Below, in pieces: positions 6,035 to 12,169 of a DNA stretch of 12,525 nucleotides. A program made the position numbers and the translations under genes. The notes beneath the pieces are model-generated. The model made no database searches, was not told the DNA's origin, and saw only the letters and a list, made by a program, of their open reading frames with translations. The stretch lies in the NCBI GenBank assembly GCA_000434535.1, contig FR878646.1:1-12525 (forward strand). The letters are read 5' to 3'. How positions within the stretch are numbered: position 1 is the stretch's first letter; each line of letters opens with the position of its first letter. Source of the DNA: Collinsella sp. CAG:166. GTDB lineage: Bacteria; Actinomycetota; Coriobacteriia; Coriobacteriales; Coriobacteriaceae.

Positions 6035-6253
6035 CTATTTATAGCGATAGGTGATGCGGCCGCGGGTCAGGTCGTACGGGGAAAGCTCCACGACAACCCT
6101 GTCACCGGGGAGAATGCGGATGTAATTCATTCGGATCTTGCCAGAAATGTTGCACAGAACCGAATGACCGTTCTCGAGCTCAACCTTAAACATGGCGTTG
6201 GGCAGCGGCTCTTTTACCGTACCCTCGAGCTCAATTGCGTCTTCCTTCTTCAC
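6035..6253 (-). CDS. infA: Translation initiation factor IF-1
   Basis: IF-1 binds the 30S A site and assists IF-2 and IF-3 in choosing the initiator tRNA. The product is an OB-fold of 72 residues when started at the GTG at 6253, which aligns residue for residue with the E. coli protein: MKKEDAIELEGTV against MAKEDNIEMQGTV. Conserved segments are LPNAMFKVELENGH, ISGKIRMNYIRILPGD and PYDLTRGRITYRYK. A TTG at 6259 would give two more residues, and an out-of-frame ATG at 6263 is unlikely to matter. The upstream AGAAAG could pair with the very 3' end of 16S rRNA, which suits the 6253 start. Because a large palindrome and a candidate promoter lie before it, infA may head its own transcript with rpmJ and the alpha genes. 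Confidence 0.93.
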   Translation of the reverse strand: MKKEDAIELEGTVKEPLPNAMFKVELENGHSVLCNISGKIRMNYIRILPGDRVVVELSPYDLTRGRITYRYK

Positions 6254-6292
6254 AAGCAATCATCTTTCTCTAGAAAACGACAGCGATTGAGT

Positions 6293-6321
6293 ATTCTACA
6301 ACACGTATGCACGCATCGTAA
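6293..6321 (-). promoter_or_regulatory. Candidate promoter of infA
   Basis: On the minus strand TAGAAT (6298-6293) matches five of six consensus -10 bases. The -35 position, 17 bases upstream, holds a poor TTACGA (6321-6316). That heptamer, ATTACGA, recurs 11 bp further upstream (6333-6327). A start near 6286 would give a leader of about 33 bases before the GTG of infA. Confidence 0.4.
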
Positions 6322-6336
6322 TAACTTCGTAATGGC

Positions 6337-6352
6337 TCCACAACTAAGTGGA
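6337..6352. repeat. Small hairpin in the map-infA spacer
   Basis: TCCAC (6337-6341) and GTGGA (6348-6352) form a 5-bp stem with a 6-nt loop, lying between the large palindrome and the candidate infA promoter. No function is assigned. Confidence 0.3.
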
Positions 6353-6357
6353 ACTTG

Positions 6358-6374
6358 TTACATTTGAAATGTAA
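6358..6374. repeat. Perfect 8-bp inverted repeat
   Basis: TTACATTT and AAATGTAA flank a single G at 6366. It overlaps the left end of the large palindromic structure and shares its terminal sequence, so it may be an operator or a remnant of a related repeat. Confidence 0.5.
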
Positions 6375-6494
6375 AACAAAGCCGTTCCCTGATGCCCAAG
6401 ATCGCCTTGAAATGAGAAGGCATAGACCTTGGGGTCATGCCTTCGAAATTGAAACGCGAGGTTGGGCATCAGGGGGCGGCGACTTTTACATTTC
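6366..6494. repeat. Large imperfect palindrome between map and infA
   Basis: Nested inverted repeats cover 129 bases. The outer 11-bp arms are 6366-6376 and 6484-6494; next come 4-bp arms (6381-6384 with 6477-6480), a perfect 13-bp pair (6387-6399 with 6462-6474), an 8-bp pair (6416-6423 with 6437-6444), and finally GACC/GGTC around a TTGG loop (6429-6432). The outer right arm contains the last map codons and its stop codon. On the minus strand the CGGC stem base is followed by TTTGTTTTA, so it could end the spc transcript. A MITE-like repeat or a bidirectional terminator are both possible. Confidence 0.7.
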
Positions 6495-7274
6495 TCCGCC
6501 TTGGAGCGAACACCAAGCACCTTGCGCATCCGTGGTGAGAATCACCGGACCGTCATTAGTGATGGCGACGGTGTTCTCGTAGTGCGCGGCGGGCAGGTGG
6601 TCGTTGGTCGTGACGATCCAACCGTCGGAACCCGTGCTCACATGGTTGGAACCCATCGTAACCATCGGCTCAATGGCAATGACCATGCCGGCCTGGAGGC
6701 GAACGCCCCTCCCCTTCTTTCCATAGTTAGGAACGTTGGGGTCCTCGTGCATCACGCGGCCAATGCCATGGCCCACATAATCACGAAGCACGCCGTAACC
6801 GTGAGACTCGGCGAGGGACTGAACGGCATAACCGACGTCCCCGATATGGTTACCGGGAACAGCCTGCTCGATGGCAGCCTTAAGGCAATCGCGCGTGACC
6901 TCGCACAAAGCCTTGGCTTCGGGCGTGGGGGTGCCGACGAAAAACGTCCAAGCGTTATCGCCGACCCAACCGTCAACGACAGCTCCCGTATCAATGGAGA
7001 TGATATCGCCATCGCGCAGGATCATGTCGGGGTTGGGAATACCGTGAACCACGGCATCGTTGATCGATGCGCAGATGGTTCCCGGGAACCCGCCGTAGCC
7101 CTTAAAGGCCGGGGTGCCGCCATGCATGCGGATAATCTGCTCCGCGAGCTGATCGAGCTCAAAAGTCGAAACGCCGGGGCGCACCATGGCTCCAACGTGG
7201 CGGAGCGCCATCTTAGATAGCGCTCCTGCCTTCTTCATCTGCTCGATTTGCGTTGCAGACTTAATCTTGATCAT
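6486..7274 (-). CDS. map: Type I methionine aminopeptidase
   Basis: Map removes the N-terminal methionine from new proteins using a dinuclear metal centre, normally when the second residue is small. The 262-residue protein keeps every active-site residue: H77 and the metal ligands D95, D106, H169, E202 and E233, with H176 nearby. These are each two positions below the E. coli numbering. Key segments are SIDTGAVVDGWVGDNAWTF and YVGHGIGRVMHEDPNVPNYG. The absence of the N-terminal SH3-like extension fits the class Ia form. Its ATG overlaps the adk stop codon by four bases (ATGA), so the two are probably translationally coupled. Its last codons and stop lie inside the arm of the palindrome at 6366-6494, so the C-terminal residues may have been shaped by that element. 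Confidence 0.98.
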   Translation of the reverse strand: MIKIKSATQIEQMKKAGALSKMALRHVGAMVRPGVSTFELDQLAEQIIRMHGGTPAFKGYGGFPGTICASINDAVVHGIPNPDMILRDGDIISIDTGAVVDGWVGDNAWTFFVGTPTPEAKALCEVTRDCLKAAIEQAVPGNHIGDVGYAVQSLAESHGYGVLRDYVGHGIGRVMHEDPNVPNYGKKGRGVRLQAGMVIAIEPMVTMGSNHVSTGSDGWIVTTNDHLPAAHYENTVAITNDGPVILTTDAQGAWCSLQGGEM

Positions 7275-7897
7275 AGACCGAGAGCCTCTTTGACATCCCC
7301 GTACACGGTCTCACGAGCCTGGTCACCGTTGACCGACTTGAGCAGACCCTGGCCACGATAGTAGTCGACGAGCGGGCTCGTGGACTTCTCGTAGACGTCG
7401 AGACGGTTCTTGATGGTCTCGGGCTTGTCGTCGTCGCGCTGATACATCTCGCCGCCACACTTGGGGCAGGTAGCATCGGCAGCGGTGCCGGTGTAACCGC
7501 AGGCGCGGCAGGTGCGACGCGAAGACAGACGATCGATAATGACCTCGGGAGCCACATCGACCAGAAGGGCACAGTCGATCTCGCGACCCATGGCGGAGAG
7601 CTCGGAATCGAGCGTCACGGCCTGGGCGGTGTTGCGCGGGAAGCCGTCGAGGATGAAGCCCTGCTGGGCATCATCGGCAGCAAGGCGCTCCTTGACAAGG
7701 TCGATCACGAGCTGGTCGGGAACGAGCTCGCCAGCGTCCATGTACTTCTTAGCCTGAATACCAAGCTCGGTGCCACCCTTGACGGCAGCACGCAGCAGGT
7801 CGCCCGTGGAAATGTGGGCGACGCAAAACTCGGCGACGAGCTCCTGTGCGACGGTGCCCTTACCGGCACCCGGAGCTCCGAGCAATACGAGGTTCAT
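7271..7897 (-). CDS. adk: Adenylate kinase, zinc-lid type
   Basis: Adenylate kinase interconverts AMP, ADP and ATP (ATP + AMP = 2 ADP) in the cytoplasm. The 208-residue protein shows the P-loop GAPGAGKGT (7-15), the AMP-binding segment STGDLLRAAV (30-39) and FILDGFPRNTAQA (81-93). Its lid contains four cysteines (C130, C133, C144, C147), the structural zinc site of many Gram-positive adenylate kinases. The ATG at 7897 has AGGAGG seven bases upstream; an in-frame TTG at 7903 is rejected for that reason. The gene lies between secY (18-base gap) and map (4-base overlap), the standard spc arrangement. Confidence 0.99.
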   Translation of the reverse strand: MNLVLLGAPGAGKGTVAQELVAEFCVAHISTGDLLRAAVKGGTELGIQAKKYMDAGELVPDQLVIDLVKERLAADDAQQGFILDGFPRNTAQAVTLDSELSAMGREIDCALLVDVAPEVIIDRLSSRRTCRACGYTGTAADATCPKCGGEMYQRDDDKPETIKNRLDVYEKSTSPLVDYYRGQGLLKSVNGDQARETVYGDVKEALGL

Positions 7898-7915
7898 GAG
7901 CAATCCTCCTCTAGC

Positions 7916-9202
7916 CTATTTAAAGAATCCATCGTAATCATACATCTTGATCTGGCCTTCGAGCTTATCGACCGTGTCGAGCACGACGCCGACCATGATG
8001 AGGATGGACGTGCCGCCAAATGCCTGGATCAGCTGGTTACCCGTAAAGGAGAAGATGATCGAAGGCACGATGGCGATGAGCGCCAAAAAGACAGCGCTGG
8101 GAAGCGTGATCTTGTTGAGCGCGTTCTTGATGTAGGCCGCGGTAGCCCTACCCGGACGCACGCCCGGAATAAAGCCGCCCTGCTTCTTAAGGTTGTCGGC
8201 CGTGTCATCGGGGTTGAACACCATAGAGGTGTAGAAGTACGCGAAAAACACGATGAGGACAACGTTAAGCACCCAGTTGAGCCAGCCGCGCGAAAGCGCA
8301 GAGGCAACTGCCTGGATCCAGCCGATGCCGGGGAAGAACACGGCAATCTGAGCCGGGAAGTACAGCAGCGCCGAAGCGAAGATGATCGGCACGACACCCG
8401 CGGTGTTGACCTTGATGGGCAGGTAGGTGGTCTGACCACCCATCATGCGACGGCCCACGACGCGTTTGGCGTAGGAGACCGGGATGCGGCGCTGGCCGCG
8501 CTCAAGGAAAACAATCAGCGGGATAACCAGCAAGATGATGGCGCAGATGATCACCATGGTGATGATGCCACCGGCATTGCCCTCGGTGCTGGAGAAGATG
8601 GCCTGCGGCAGACCGGCCATGATGTTCGCGAAGATGATCAGCGACATGCCATTGCCGATACCGCGCTGGGTGATGAGCTCACCAATCCACATGATCAGCA
8701 TGGCGCCCGCGGTGAGCGTACCGACGATCATGAGGTCGAAGATGATCTCGGGGGCGCCGGCGCCATTAAAGCTGATGCCGAAGCTCTTAAAGAGGAAGAG
8801 GTAACCCACGGAGTTGAGGATTGCCAGAGCCAGGGTGAGGTAACGCGAATACTGCGTAATCTTGGTCTGACCGACCTCGCCCTCGCGGGCAAGCTCATGC
8901 AGGGAAGGCACGACGGCCTGGAGCATCTGGAGGATGATTGAGCTGGTGATGTAAGGCATGATGCCCAGCGAAAACACCGAAACGTAACTCAACGCGCCGC
9001 CAGAGAAAAGATTCAGGAGGGCCATAGCACCTGCGGCGACCGAATTGTTATCGGTCGAGAAAAGGCCCAGCATCCCCTGGAAGGGAATGCCGGGCACAGG
9101 AACGTGCGCACCAATGCGGTACACGACGAGCATAGCTATGGTAAAAAGAATCTTTTCGCGCAATTCTTTGATGCGGAAAGCATTCTTAAGACCATTTAGC
9201 AC
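7916..9202 (-). CDS. secY: Protein translocase subunit SecY
   Basis: SecY forms the channel of the Sec translocon in the cytoplasmic membrane. The 428-residue product has about ten hydrophobic segments, beginning with ILFTIAMLVVYRIGAHVPVP, the first transmembrane helix. Other recognisable parts are GIGNGMSLIIFANI in the middle and the cytosolic loop GGFIPGVRPG. The C-terminal tail DKLEGQIKMYDYDGFFK is like those of Gram-positive SecY. The start is the GTG at 9202, giving MLNGLKNAFRIKELREKILF, the usual family N-terminus. It overlaps the end of rplO by seven bases and lacks a strong ribosome-binding site at the usual distance, so translational coupling to rplO is likely. Confidence 0.98.
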   Translation of the reverse strand: MLNGLKNAFRIKELREKILFTIAMLVVYRIGAHVPVPGIPFQGMLGLFSTDNNSVAAGAMALLNLFSGGALSYVSVFSLGIMPYITSSIILQMLQAVVPSLHELAREGEVGQTKITQYSRYLTLALAILNSVGYLFLFKSFGISFNGAGAPEIIFDLMIVGTLTAGAMLIMWIGELITQRGIGNGMSLIIFANIMAGLPQAIFSSTEGNAGGIITMVIICAIILLVIPLIVFLERGQRRIPVSYAKRVVGRRMMGGQTTYLPIKVNTAGVVPIIFASALLYFPAQIAVFFPGIGWIQAVASALSRGWLNWVLNVVLIVFFAYFYTSMVFNPDDTADNLKKQGGFIPGVRPGRATAAYIKNALNKITLPSAVFLALIAIVPSIIFSFTGNQLIQAFGGTSILIMVGVVLDTVDKLEGQIKMYDYDGFFK

Positions 9203-9645
9203 GGCAGCTCGACCTTTCCGCCGGCGGCCTCGATCTTGGCCTGCGCAGAAGCGCTGACCTTGTCGACCTTGACCGTGAACTTCTTGGTGAGCTCACCATT
9301 GCCGAGCACCTTGACGGGCTCGAACTCGCTCTTGGTGATGCGAGCGGCCTTAAGAGCGGCACCGTCGATCACAGCGCCGTCCTCGAACTTACGCTCGAGA
9401 CGCTCAACGTTAACAGCGGTGTACTCGATACGACGGGGGTTACGGAAGCCCGGAAGCTTGGGCAGGCGCATAGCCAGCGGAGTCTGGCCACCCTCGAAGC
9501 CGGCACCCTTGGTGCCGCCAGAGCGGGAACCCTGGCCCTTCTGGCCGCGGCCAGAAGTGGTGCCGTGACCCGAAGAATTGCCACGGCCGACGCGCTTGCG
9601 GTTCTTGGTGGAACCGGGCGCGGGAGTAAGATCGTGAAGCTGCAT
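9196..9645 (-). CDS. rplO: 50S ribosomal protein L15
   Basis: L15 binds 23S rRNA and joins late in 50S assembly. The 149-residue protein starts MQLHDLTPAPGSTKNRKRVG, followed by the Gly/Arg/Ser-rich extended arm (about 19-50, RGNSSGHGTTSGRGQKGQG) and RLPKLPGFRNP. The C-terminal globular part contains VKVLGNGELTKKFTVKVDK and ASAQAKIEAAGG, the family signature. Its GAGGAG site lies within the end of rpmD, and only three bases separate the rpmD stop from the ATG. The end overlaps the secY start by seven bases. Confidence 0.99.
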   Translation of the reverse strand: MQLHDLTPAPGSTKNRKRVGRGNSSGHGTTSGRGQKGQGSRSGGTKGAGFEGGQTPLAMRLPKLPGFRNPRRIEYTAVNVERLERKFEDGAVIDGAALKAARITKSEFEPVKVLGNGELTKKFTVKVDKVSASAQAKIEAAGGKVELPC

Positions 9646-9648
9646 TTG

Positions 9649-9831
9649 CTACTCCTCTACAATCTCGACAAGGTGCTTGACCTTGAAGATCATGCCGCGG
9701 ACGGACTCGTTGTCAGCAATCTCGCGAACCTCGCGGATCCTGTGGAGACCGAGGGCACGGACAGTACGGACCTGGTCCTGCTTGCAACCGTTGGTGCTGC
9801 GGACCTGCTTGATCTTGATGGTGTCAGCCAT
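9649..9831 (-). CDS. rpmD: 50S ribosomal protein L30
   Basis: L30 is a small 50S protein. The 60-residue product contains IKIKQVRSTNGCKQDQVRTV and ALGLHRIREVREIADNESVR, both typical of bacterial L30. It starts at an ATG two bases after the rpsE stop codon and is followed by rplO after three bases, so rpsE, rpmD and rplO look tightly coupled. The gene is present in most but not all bacteria, and its place here is the usual one. Confidence 0.98.
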   Translation of the reverse strand: MADTIKIKQVRSTNGCKQDQVRTVRALGLHRIREVREIADNESVRGMIFKVKHLVEIVEE

Positions 9832-9833
9832 GC

Positions 9834-10358
9834 TTAGTTCTCCTTACCGACGAACATCTCGGAGACCGTCAGGCCACGGCGAGCCGCGACGTCCTCAGGG
9901 CTGGAGAGCTCCTTGAGGCCCTCGACGGCAGCCTTGATGATGTTGAGGCCGTTGTCGGTACCGAGGGACTTGGACAGGACGTTCTTGATGCCAGCAAGCT
10001 CAAAGAGGGGACGCACAGCGCCGCCGGCGATAACGCCGGTACCCTCGACAGCGGGCTTGATGATGATGCGGCCGGCACCAAAGTGACCGAGAACCTCGTG
10101 CGGAATGGTGCCCTGATCGGTCACCGGCACGTGGAACATGTTCTTCTTGGCATCGAGAGACGCCTTGGAGATGGCCATGGGCACCTCAGCGGACTTGCCC
10201 ATGCCAACGCCGACGTTGCCCTTGCCGTCGCCAACGACGACGAGAGCGACGAGGCTCATGCGACGACCGCCCTTGACGGTCTTCGACACGCGGTTGATGT
10301 AAACGACGCGCTCCTCGAACTCGGAGGCCTCGCGCTGCTGCTTCTGATTACGAGCCAT
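9834..10358 (-). CDS. rpsE: 30S ribosomal protein S5
   Basis: S5 lies on the back of the 30S subunit near the mRNA entry channel; it contributes to accuracy and is the site of spectinomycin resistance mutations in other species. The 174-residue protein has the double-stranded-RNA-binding-like N-terminal domain with VVYINRVSKTVKGGRRMSLV and VGDGKGNVGVGMGKSAEVP, and the second domain with GAGRIIIKPAVEGTGVIAGG. The ATG follows the rplR stop codon by 14 bases; the AGGAGG site starts on the last base of that stop codon (TAGGAGG), a coupling-type layout. No resistance-type change stands out by eye. Confidence 0.99.
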   Translation of the reverse strand: MARNQKQQREASEFEERVVYINRVSKTVKGGRRMSLVALVVVGDGKGNVGVGMGKSAEVPMAISKASLDAKKNMFHVPVTDQGTIPHEVLGHFGAGRIIIKPAVEGTGVIAGGAVRPLFELAGIKNVLSKSLGTDNGLNIIKAAVEGLKELSSPEDVAARRGLTVSEMFVGKEN

Positions 10359-10372
10359 GTGCTACATACCTC

Positions 10373-10741
10373 CTAGAACTCGAGACCGGCGGCACGAGCA
10401 CCGTCGGCGAGGGCCTTGACGCGGCCATGGTAGATACGGCCACCGCGATCGAAGGCGACCTTGGTGATGCCGGCCTCGATGGCGCGCTTGCCAACGAGCT
10501 GACCGACCTTCTCCGCAGCCTCCTTGTTCGAGGTGTGGGTGCCCTTGAACTCGGCCTCGAGGGTCGAGGCAGAGACGAGCGTCAGGCTGGAGCCCTTGCT
10601 GTCGTCGATAATCTGGGCATAGATGTTGGCGTTAGTACGGGTCACGCGAAGACGCGGACGCTCGGAGGTACCCGAGACCTTGCCGCGAACACGACGCTGA
10701 CGACGCTTGAGGCCTTCCAGCTTCGCCTTATGCTTGTTCAT
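10373..10741 (-). CDS. rplR: 50S ribosomal protein L18
   Basis: L18 binds 5S rRNA and, with L5, fixes it in the central protuberance. The 122-residue protein has the basic N-terminus MNKHKAKLEGLKRRQRRVRG, then RPRLRVTRTNANIYAQIIDD and the C-terminal AFDRGGRIYHGRVKALADGARAAGLEF region. The ATG at 10741 has an AGGAG site eight bases upstream. The 75-base spacer before it contains a strong hairpin (10770-10791), so rplR translation or mRNA processing could be influenced by it. Confidence 0.99.
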   Translation of the reverse strand: MNKHKAKLEGLKRRQRRVRGKVSGTSERPRLRVTRTNANIYAQIIDDSKGSSLTLVSASTLEAEFKGTHTSNKEAAEKVGQLVGKRAIEAGITKVAFDRGGRIYHGRVKALADGARAAGLEF

Positions 10742-10769
10742 ACGTAAACTCCTAAAAAGGTTGATCTTG

Positions 10770-10791
10770 CCAGCACCTGACGGGGTGCTGG
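10770..10791 (-). promoter_or_regulatory. Strong hairpin in the rplF-rplR spacer
   Basis: CCAGCACC (10770-10777) and GGTGCTGG (10784-10791) form a perfect 8-bp stem with a 6-nt loop. It lies 29 bases before the rplR start codon. On the minus strand it is followed eleven bases later by five T residues, too far for a normal terminator. An mRNA processing site, attenuator or protein-binding site is possible. Confidence 0.5.
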
Positions 10792-10816
10792 TCTTATGCG
10801 AGTGAGTCGGTTACGA

Positions 10817-11353
10817 CTACTTGGCGGCCTTACCCAGCTTGCGGCGGATGTGCTCGCCAACGTAGTGGATACCCTTGCCCTTGTAAGGCTCGGGAGGACG
10901 ATGGCCGCGAATCTCAGCGGCGATCTGACCGACCTGCTGCTTGTTGATACCCTTGACGTTCACGTGGGTGTTGTCGGGAACCTCGAAGGTGATGCCCTCG
11001 GGAGCCTCGACGATCACGGGGTGCGAGAAGCCCAGGGAGAACTCGAGGTTCTTGCCCTTCTGCTGCACGCGGTAACCGACGCCGGCGAGCTCGAGCTTCT
11101 TCTCGAAGCCCTCGGAAACGCCAACAACCATGTTGTGGATGAGGGCGCGGGTGAGGCCGTGGCGGGCACGGGTCTCACGCTCGTCGTCGGGACGGGAAAC
11201 GGTGAGGACGTTGTCCTCGACGTTGATAGCGAGCTTCTCAAAGACATCGAGCTCGAGCTGGCCCTTGGGGCCCTTGACGACAACGTTGTTGCCGTTGACT
11301 GCCACTTCGACTCCGGCGGGAATCTGGACAGGCTTATTACCGATACGAGACAC
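10817..11353 (-). CDS. rplF: 50S ribosomal protein L6 (GTG start)
   Basis: L6 is a two-domain 50S protein near the base of the L7/L12 stalk and the factor-binding site. The 178-residue protein begins MSRIGNKPVQIPAGVEV, and its duplicated fold carries the C-terminal signature PEPYKGKGI (154-162). The start codon is GTG at 11353; a GGAG site seven bases upstream supports it, and the N-terminus matches the family. It follows rpsH by 33 bases. The C-terminal end KLGKAAK is normal. Confidence 0.99.
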   Translation of the reverse strand: MSRIGNKPVQIPAGVEVAVNGNNVVVKGPKGQLELDVFEKLAINVEDNVLTVSRPDDERETRARHGLTRALIHNMVVGVSEGFEKKLELAGVGYRVQQKGKNLEFSLGFSHPVIVEAPEGITFEVPDNTHVNVKGINKQQVGQIAAEIRGHRPPEPYKGKGIHYVGEHIRRKLGKAAK

Positions 11354-11386
11354 GGTGATCTCCTTTCCTTCTACCTACCGAGCGAA

Positions 11387-11785
11387 TTACCAGACGTAAG
11401 CGATGATCTCGCCGCCGACGTTGTGCTTGCGAGCATCGCGGTCGGTCATGACGCCATGGCTGGTGGAAATAATGGCGGTACCAAGGCCACCGCGGACGCG
11501 GGGCATGTCGGCAACGCCGGTGTACTTACGCAGGCCCGGCTTGGAAATGCGGCGGATGCCGTTGATGACCTTAGCCTTCTTGGGACCATACTTAAGCGTG
11601 ATGTGCAGAGTCTTCTGGGGAACGGTGTCCTCGACATCGTAGCCCTCGATGTAGCCCTCCTCGTGCAGAACACGAGCGATCTCGACGAGCTTCTTGCTGC
11701 TCGGCATGGAGACCGTGGCCTTGTTCACAGAGTTAGCGTTACGGATGCGCGTAAGCATATCTGCGATCGGGTCTGTAAGGTTCAT
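11387..11785 (-). CDS. rpsH: 30S ribosomal protein S8
   Basis: S8 binds the central domain of 16S rRNA early in 30S assembly; in E. coli it also represses translation of the spc operon by binding its own mRNA. The 132-residue protein starts MNLTDPIADMLTRIRNAN, the family standard, and carries the signature STSHGVMTDRDAR (107-119) followed by GGEIIAYVW. The ATG has AAGGAG seven bases upstream. The preceding 119-base spacer is the longest within the spc part and holds hairpins, so a structured control site is conceivable, but no S8-type site can be assigned by eye. Confidence 0.99.
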   Translation of the reverse strand: MNLTDPIADMLTRIRNANSVNKATVSMPSSKKLVEIARVLHEEGYIEGYDVEDTVPQKTLHITLKYGPKKAKVINGIRRISKPGLRKYTGVADMPRVRGGLGTAIISTSHGVMTDRDARKHNVGGEIIAYVW

Positions 11786-11904
11786 ACAGATTCTCCTTCG
11801 TTCTTGATGAACACGTGCTCTTGGTTCTTCGCCGCCCTTAACGGCAAAGCCTTTTTAGCGCGTTTTCCCTGTTCCAAACTGATGCTTGAAACGCTGGTAG
11901 TGAC
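11786..11904 (-). promoter_or_regulatory. Structured rpsN-rpsH spacer
   Basis: This 119-base spacer contains an 8-bp stem (11827-11834 with 11842-11849, one G-T pair, 7-nt loop). At its upstream edge is a 7-bp stem (11893-11899 with 11906-11912) whose loop and arm include the rpsN stop codon. GCGTTT and AAACGC on the minus strand could add an outer helix. It has neither a T-tract nor a convincing promoter, so regulation at the RNA level is the best guess. Confidence 0.35.
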
Positions 11905-12090
11905 TTACCAGCTGGCCTTCTTAACGCCGGGAAGCTCGCCCTTGAGTGCAAGCTCGCGGAAGCAGACACGGCACAGGCCGAACTTGCGGTACACAGAGTG
12001 CGGACGGCCGCAGCGCTGGCAGCGCGTGTACTCACGAGTAGAGAACTTCTGCTTGCGATTGCACTTGACGATCATCGATGTCTTAGCCAC
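11905..12090 (-). CDS. rpsN: 30S ribosomal protein S14, zinc type (GTG start)
   Basis: S14 is a 30S head protein. The 61-residue product MAKTSMIVKCNRKQKFSTRE... is the short form with a zinc ribbon: C24, C27, C40 and C43 as two CxxC pairs. This short form, often called type Z, is common in Gram-positive bacteria and actinobacteria. The start is GTG at 12090, supported by GAGGAGG six bases upstream (12097-12103); an internal ATG at 12075 would lose the conserved start. The gene lies between rplE and rpsH as expected. Confidence 0.98.
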   Translation of the reverse strand: MAKTSMIVKCNRKQKFSTREYTRCQRCGRPHSVYRKFGLCRVCFRELALKGELPGVKKASW

Positions 12091-12124
12091 TTATATCCTC
12101 CTCACATAGAGTATTGTTCGCCCC

Positions 12125-12154
12125 AAACGCCGCCCCCTTGTGGGAACGGCGCTT
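12125..12154 (-). promoter_or_regulatory. Strong hairpin in the rplE-rpsN spacer
   Basis: On the minus strand bases 12154-12142 and 12137-12125 form a 13-bp stem with three G-T pairs around an ACAA loop. It lies 16 bases after the rplE stop and about 35 before the rpsN start. Only three T residues end the stem and GGGG follows, so it is not a normal terminator. An attenuator, processing site or ribosomal-protein binding site is possible. Confidence 0.55.
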
Positions 12155-12169
12155 ATAGGGCAGGTGAAC

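Noticed and set aside
6261..6263. ATG upstream of infA as its start
   Set aside because: It is out of frame with IF-1; the GTG at 6253 gives the expected 72-residue protein.
6462..7220. Plus-strand open frame of 252 codons
   Set aside because: It is antisense to map, whose active-site residues are all present.
7814..8941. Plus-strand open frame of 375 codons, His/Asp-rich
   Set aside because: It is antisense to adk and secY, and its composition is the mirror of membrane-protein codons.
10770..10791. Hairpin as an intrinsic terminator inside spc
   Set aside because: The T-run begins eleven bases after the stem, too far for efficient termination, and essential genes follow.
10796..12109. Long plus-strand open frame of 437 codons
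   Set aside because: It is antisense to rplF, rpsH and rpsN and runs through their spacers, with no recognisable family.
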